Below are positions 6,724 to 8,481 of a stretch of DNA of 8,481 nucleotides, one piece after another; the first letter of the stretch is position 1; every line of letters begins with the position of its first letter. The position numbers and the translations under genes are program-made. A model generated the notes under the pieces. It saw only the letters and a program-made list of their open reading frames with translations, had not been told where the DNA came from and searched no databases. The DNA is from an uncultured Mollicutes bacterium (GTDB lineage Bacteria; Bacillota_I; Bacilli_A; Acholeplasmatales; Anaeroplasmataceae). The stretch covers positions 1-8,481 of the forward strand of contig CALCWU010000148.1 in NCBI GenBank assembly GCA_937905855.1, in the 5' to 3' direction.

Positions 6724-7905
6724 ATGTTTTTAAGCTTAGCTTTAATTTTTATCATTGGACTTTTGGGTGGATTATTATTTGAGAAAATTAAACTTCCAAG
6801 AATTATTTTTTATCTTATACTAGGAATTCTATTGGGACCATCTATATTTAATATCATTGATGAACATCTATTGAATATTTCTAGCTATTTAAGACAAATT
6901 GCTTTAATAATCATATTAACAAGATCTGGCCTTTCCTTAAATATTAAAACCTTAAAGGATATAGGTAGACCAGCACTTTTTATGTGCTTTATTCCTGCAT
7001 CATTTGAAATAATTGGTATTACTATCTTTGCACCTTTAATAATAAATATAAGTGTTTTTGAAGCACTGCTTCTAGGCAGTGTCCTTGCTGCTGTTTCTCC
7101 AGCTATCGTTGTACCACGAATGATAGAGCTTAAAAATAAAGGACTAGGGGCAAAGCATAATGTGGCAGAATTAATTATGGCAGGTTCATCATGCGATGAT
7201 ATATTTGTAATTGTTTTATTCTATTCATTTTTAAGCCTAAATCAAAATAATGTCTTTAATCCCTTAACATTATTACAAATACCATCTAGTATTATTTTAG
7301 GAATAGCCTTAGGAGCTTTAGTTGGCTTAATCTATTCATTAATCATAAAGAAAACAAATTTATCAACAGCTCATTATGTTATATTCTTACTTGGTATTTC
7401 TTTTTTACTTATTGCTCTAGAAAATATTTTAAAGAGCTATATTAGTATATCTGCTCTTCTTGGTATAATTGTTTTAAGTATTATTATAAAACAAAAAAAT
7501 AATGAAAAAGCCATAAAAATTGAAGAATCATATAATAAACTTTGGAATGCCTTTGAAATTCTTTTATTTACCTTAGTAGGTGCCATTACAAACGTCAAAC
7601 TTGCCTTTTCAATTGAAGGATTAAAAATACTAGGCTTAATTATAATAGCTCTAGGATTTAGATCAATTGGCGTGATAATTTCTTTATTAAAAACCAAATA
7701 TACACTAAAAGAAAAAATCTATATTATCATTTCTTATTTACCTAAAGCAACAGTTCAAGCATCAATTGGAGGAATTGCTTTATCATACAATCTACCATGC
7801 GGTACAATTATTCTTACCTGTGCAGTCATAGCTATTTTATTTACTGCACCTCTTGGAGCAATACTTATGGATAATCTAAAAACAAAGCTACTAAAACAAG
7901 AATAA
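6724..7905 (+). CDS. Fluoride-riboswitch-controlled cation:proton antiporter (CPA superfamily, NHA/SLC9B-like)
   Basis: A 393-residue integral membrane protein of the Na+/H+ exchanger family, with roughly 12-13 hydrophobic segments. Key landmarks are the N-terminal LPRIIFYLILGILLGPS (24-40), the TRSGLSLNIKTLKDIG stretch (66-81), SPAIVVPRMIEL (125-136), the paired aspartates in SSCDDI (Asp158-Asp159, the expected ion/proton-binding pair), VGAITNVKLAF (285-295), Arg313, and YLPKATVQASIGG (338-350). The SPAIVVP, DD and LPKATVQA signatures resemble animal NHA2 (SLC9B2) and its bacterial relatives. It should exchange monovalent cations for protons across the plasma membrane. The fluoride riboswitch in its leader links it to fluoride stress; sodium/proton antiporters are a known class of fluoride-riboswitch genes. 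Whether it moves fluoride itself or restores ion and pH balance cannot be told here. ATG 6724 follows AGGAGG at good spacing. Confidence 0.93.
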   Translation: MFLSLALIFIIGLLGGLLFEKIKLPRIIFYLILGILLGPSIFNIIDEHLLNISSYLRQIALIIILTRSGLSLNIKTLKDIGRPALFMCFIPASFEIIGITIFAPLIINISVFEALLLGSVLAAVSPAIVVPRMIELKNKGLGAKHNVAELIMAGSSCDDIFVIVLFYSFLSLNQNNVFNPLTLLQIPSSIILGIALGALVGLIYSLIIKKTNLSTAHYVIFLLGISFLLIALENILKSYISISALLGIIVLSIIIKQKNNEKAIKIEESYNKLWNAFEILLFTLVGAITNVKLAFSIEGLKILGLIIIALGFRSIGVIISLLKTKYTLKEKIYIIISYLPKATVQASIGGIALSYNLPCGTIILTCAVIAILFTAPLGAILMDNLKTKLLKQE

Positions 7906-8025
7906 TTATCTATGAATTCTTTTAAATTTATTTATATATTGCTTATCTGAACCGCGATATTCTTCTGCTCCTTTGGTATGTAGCTGTTTTAAATATGTTC
8001 TTTTAACATTTTCATTTTTTATCAT
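7906..8025 (-). CDS. Small basic protein of 39 residues (possible gene)
   Basis: An open frame of 39 codons from ATG 8025..8023 to TAA 7908..7906 on the minus strand. It overlaps the end of the upstream antiporter gene by 14 bases in another frame, an arrangement typical of translational coupling. A GGAG at 8039..8036 lies ten bases before the ATG, which is somewhat distant. The peptide begins MIKNENVKR and is rich in Lys and Arg, with few acidic residues and no membrane segment; it looks soluble and possibly helical. I do not recognise it. Its stop codon directly abuts the stop of the convergent antiporter gene with no bases between. It could instead be untranslated 3' sequence of the upstream gene. 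Confidence 0.45.
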   Translation of the reverse strand: MIKNENVKRTYLKQLHTKGAEEYRGSDKQYINKFKRIHR

Positions 8026-8481
8026 AACATTTCATCTCCAATTTAGGATTCTCTCCACAATAGTTTTTATCATTCTTCTTTATTGAACCAGAAAGAAATA
8101 AAGAAAGCTTAGCAAAAGGCGGACCAACAAGCTCATATAAAATTGATGAGGCCAAAATAATTGTTAAAAGCTTATTTCCCATTTCTTGATTTAAAATTCT
8201 TTGTCCCATAAAGGCAAGACCAATAGATACACCAGCCTGAGGAATTAGAGCTAAACCTAAATATTTAGTAGTTTCGCTTGACCTTCTAGTTACTAATGAA
8301 CCAAATAATGCTCCTATATATTTACCAATAATTCTTACAATGAAATAGCATACACCAATTACTCCAACAAGCTTTAAGCTTTCAATATTAAGTGATAAAC
8401 CAGATCTTACAAAAAAGAAACATAAAATAGGTGGAGTAAAGCCATCAATGATATCAAAAATTTCTTCATCCTTTGCTACAT
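8012..8481 (-). CDS. C-terminal part of a second cation:proton antiporter (cut by right edge)
   Basis: The minus-strand frame is open from the right edge to TGA 8014..8012, giving 155 C-terminal residues; the start lies outside the window. Counting from the edge, the sequence shows FFFVRSGLSLNIESL (21-35), a membrane segment with a conserved-type Arg (FIVRIIGKYIGA, 46-57), the signature LGLALIPQAGVSIGLAF (74-90), and a last hydrophobic segment ILASSILYELVGPPF (108-122) before a charged tail. This is the C-terminal half of the Na+/H+ exchanger domain as found in Kef/NapA-like (CPA2) antiporters. It differs from the neighbouring fluoride-linked antiporter, which carries LPKATVQA at the equivalent place. 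Predicted role is monovalent cation/proton exchange at the membrane. The two antiporter genes converge, so they are not in one operon. Confidence 0.88.
   Translation of the reverse strand, partial: VAKDEEIFDIIDGFTPPILCFFFVRSGLSLNIESLKLVGVIGVCYFIVRIIGKYIGALFGSLVTRRSSETTKYLGLALIPQAGVSIGLAFMGQRILNQEMGNKLLTIILASSILYELVGPPFAKLSLFLSGSIKKNDKNYCGENPKLEMKCYDKK

Noticed and set aside
7437..7697. An 86-codon minus-strand frame inside the antiporter gene
   Set aside because: It is an antisense shadow of a clear antiporter coding sequence with conserved family motifs on the plus strand.

Overview
The window is AT-rich DNA with the layout of a low-GC Gram-positive bacterium (Bacillota, possibly an uncultured Bacilli, Erysipelotrichia or Mollicutes-like lineage; this placement is inference). 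Supporting signs are strong GGAGG-type ribosome binding sites, near-consensus sigma-A promoters, a CCA-encoding tRNA-Trp, a CsaA homologue and a fluoride (crcB-type) riboswitch. TGA is used as a stop (csaA, right-edge antiporter) and Trp is encoded by TGG, so the mycoplasma code does not apply.

Left part (1-6060, minus strand). The window opens with the first codons of a membrane or secreted protein that runs off the left edge. Upstream of it lies a very large gene (187-5979) for a 1930-residue protein. This protein has about four N-terminal membrane segments and a C-terminal region of roughly 1700 residues, predicted to lie outside the cell. Much of that region is a long array of diverged repeats of about 73-95 residues. 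I do not recognise the protein. It is the best candidate in the window for something undescribed.

Middle (6061-6582, plus strand). A divergent promoter pair separates the giant gene from a tRNA-Trp(CCA) gene. A weak terminator hairpin follows, and then csaA, a small tRNA-binding-domain protein that probably depends on read-through from the tRNA promoter.

Right part (6579-8481). A promoter overlapping the csaA stop codon drives a leader that folds as a fluoride riboswitch: P1 stem, 4-bp pseudoknot, P3 stem and an overlapping intrinsic terminator. It controls a 393-residue CPA-family cation:proton antiporter related to the NHA/SLC9B clade. The likely logic is that fluoride stabilises the aptamer, the terminator fails to form, and the antiporter is made. 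Converging from the minus strand are a 39-codon ORF, whose stop codon directly abuts the antiporter stop, and the C-terminal half of a second, different cation:proton antiporter cut by the right edge.
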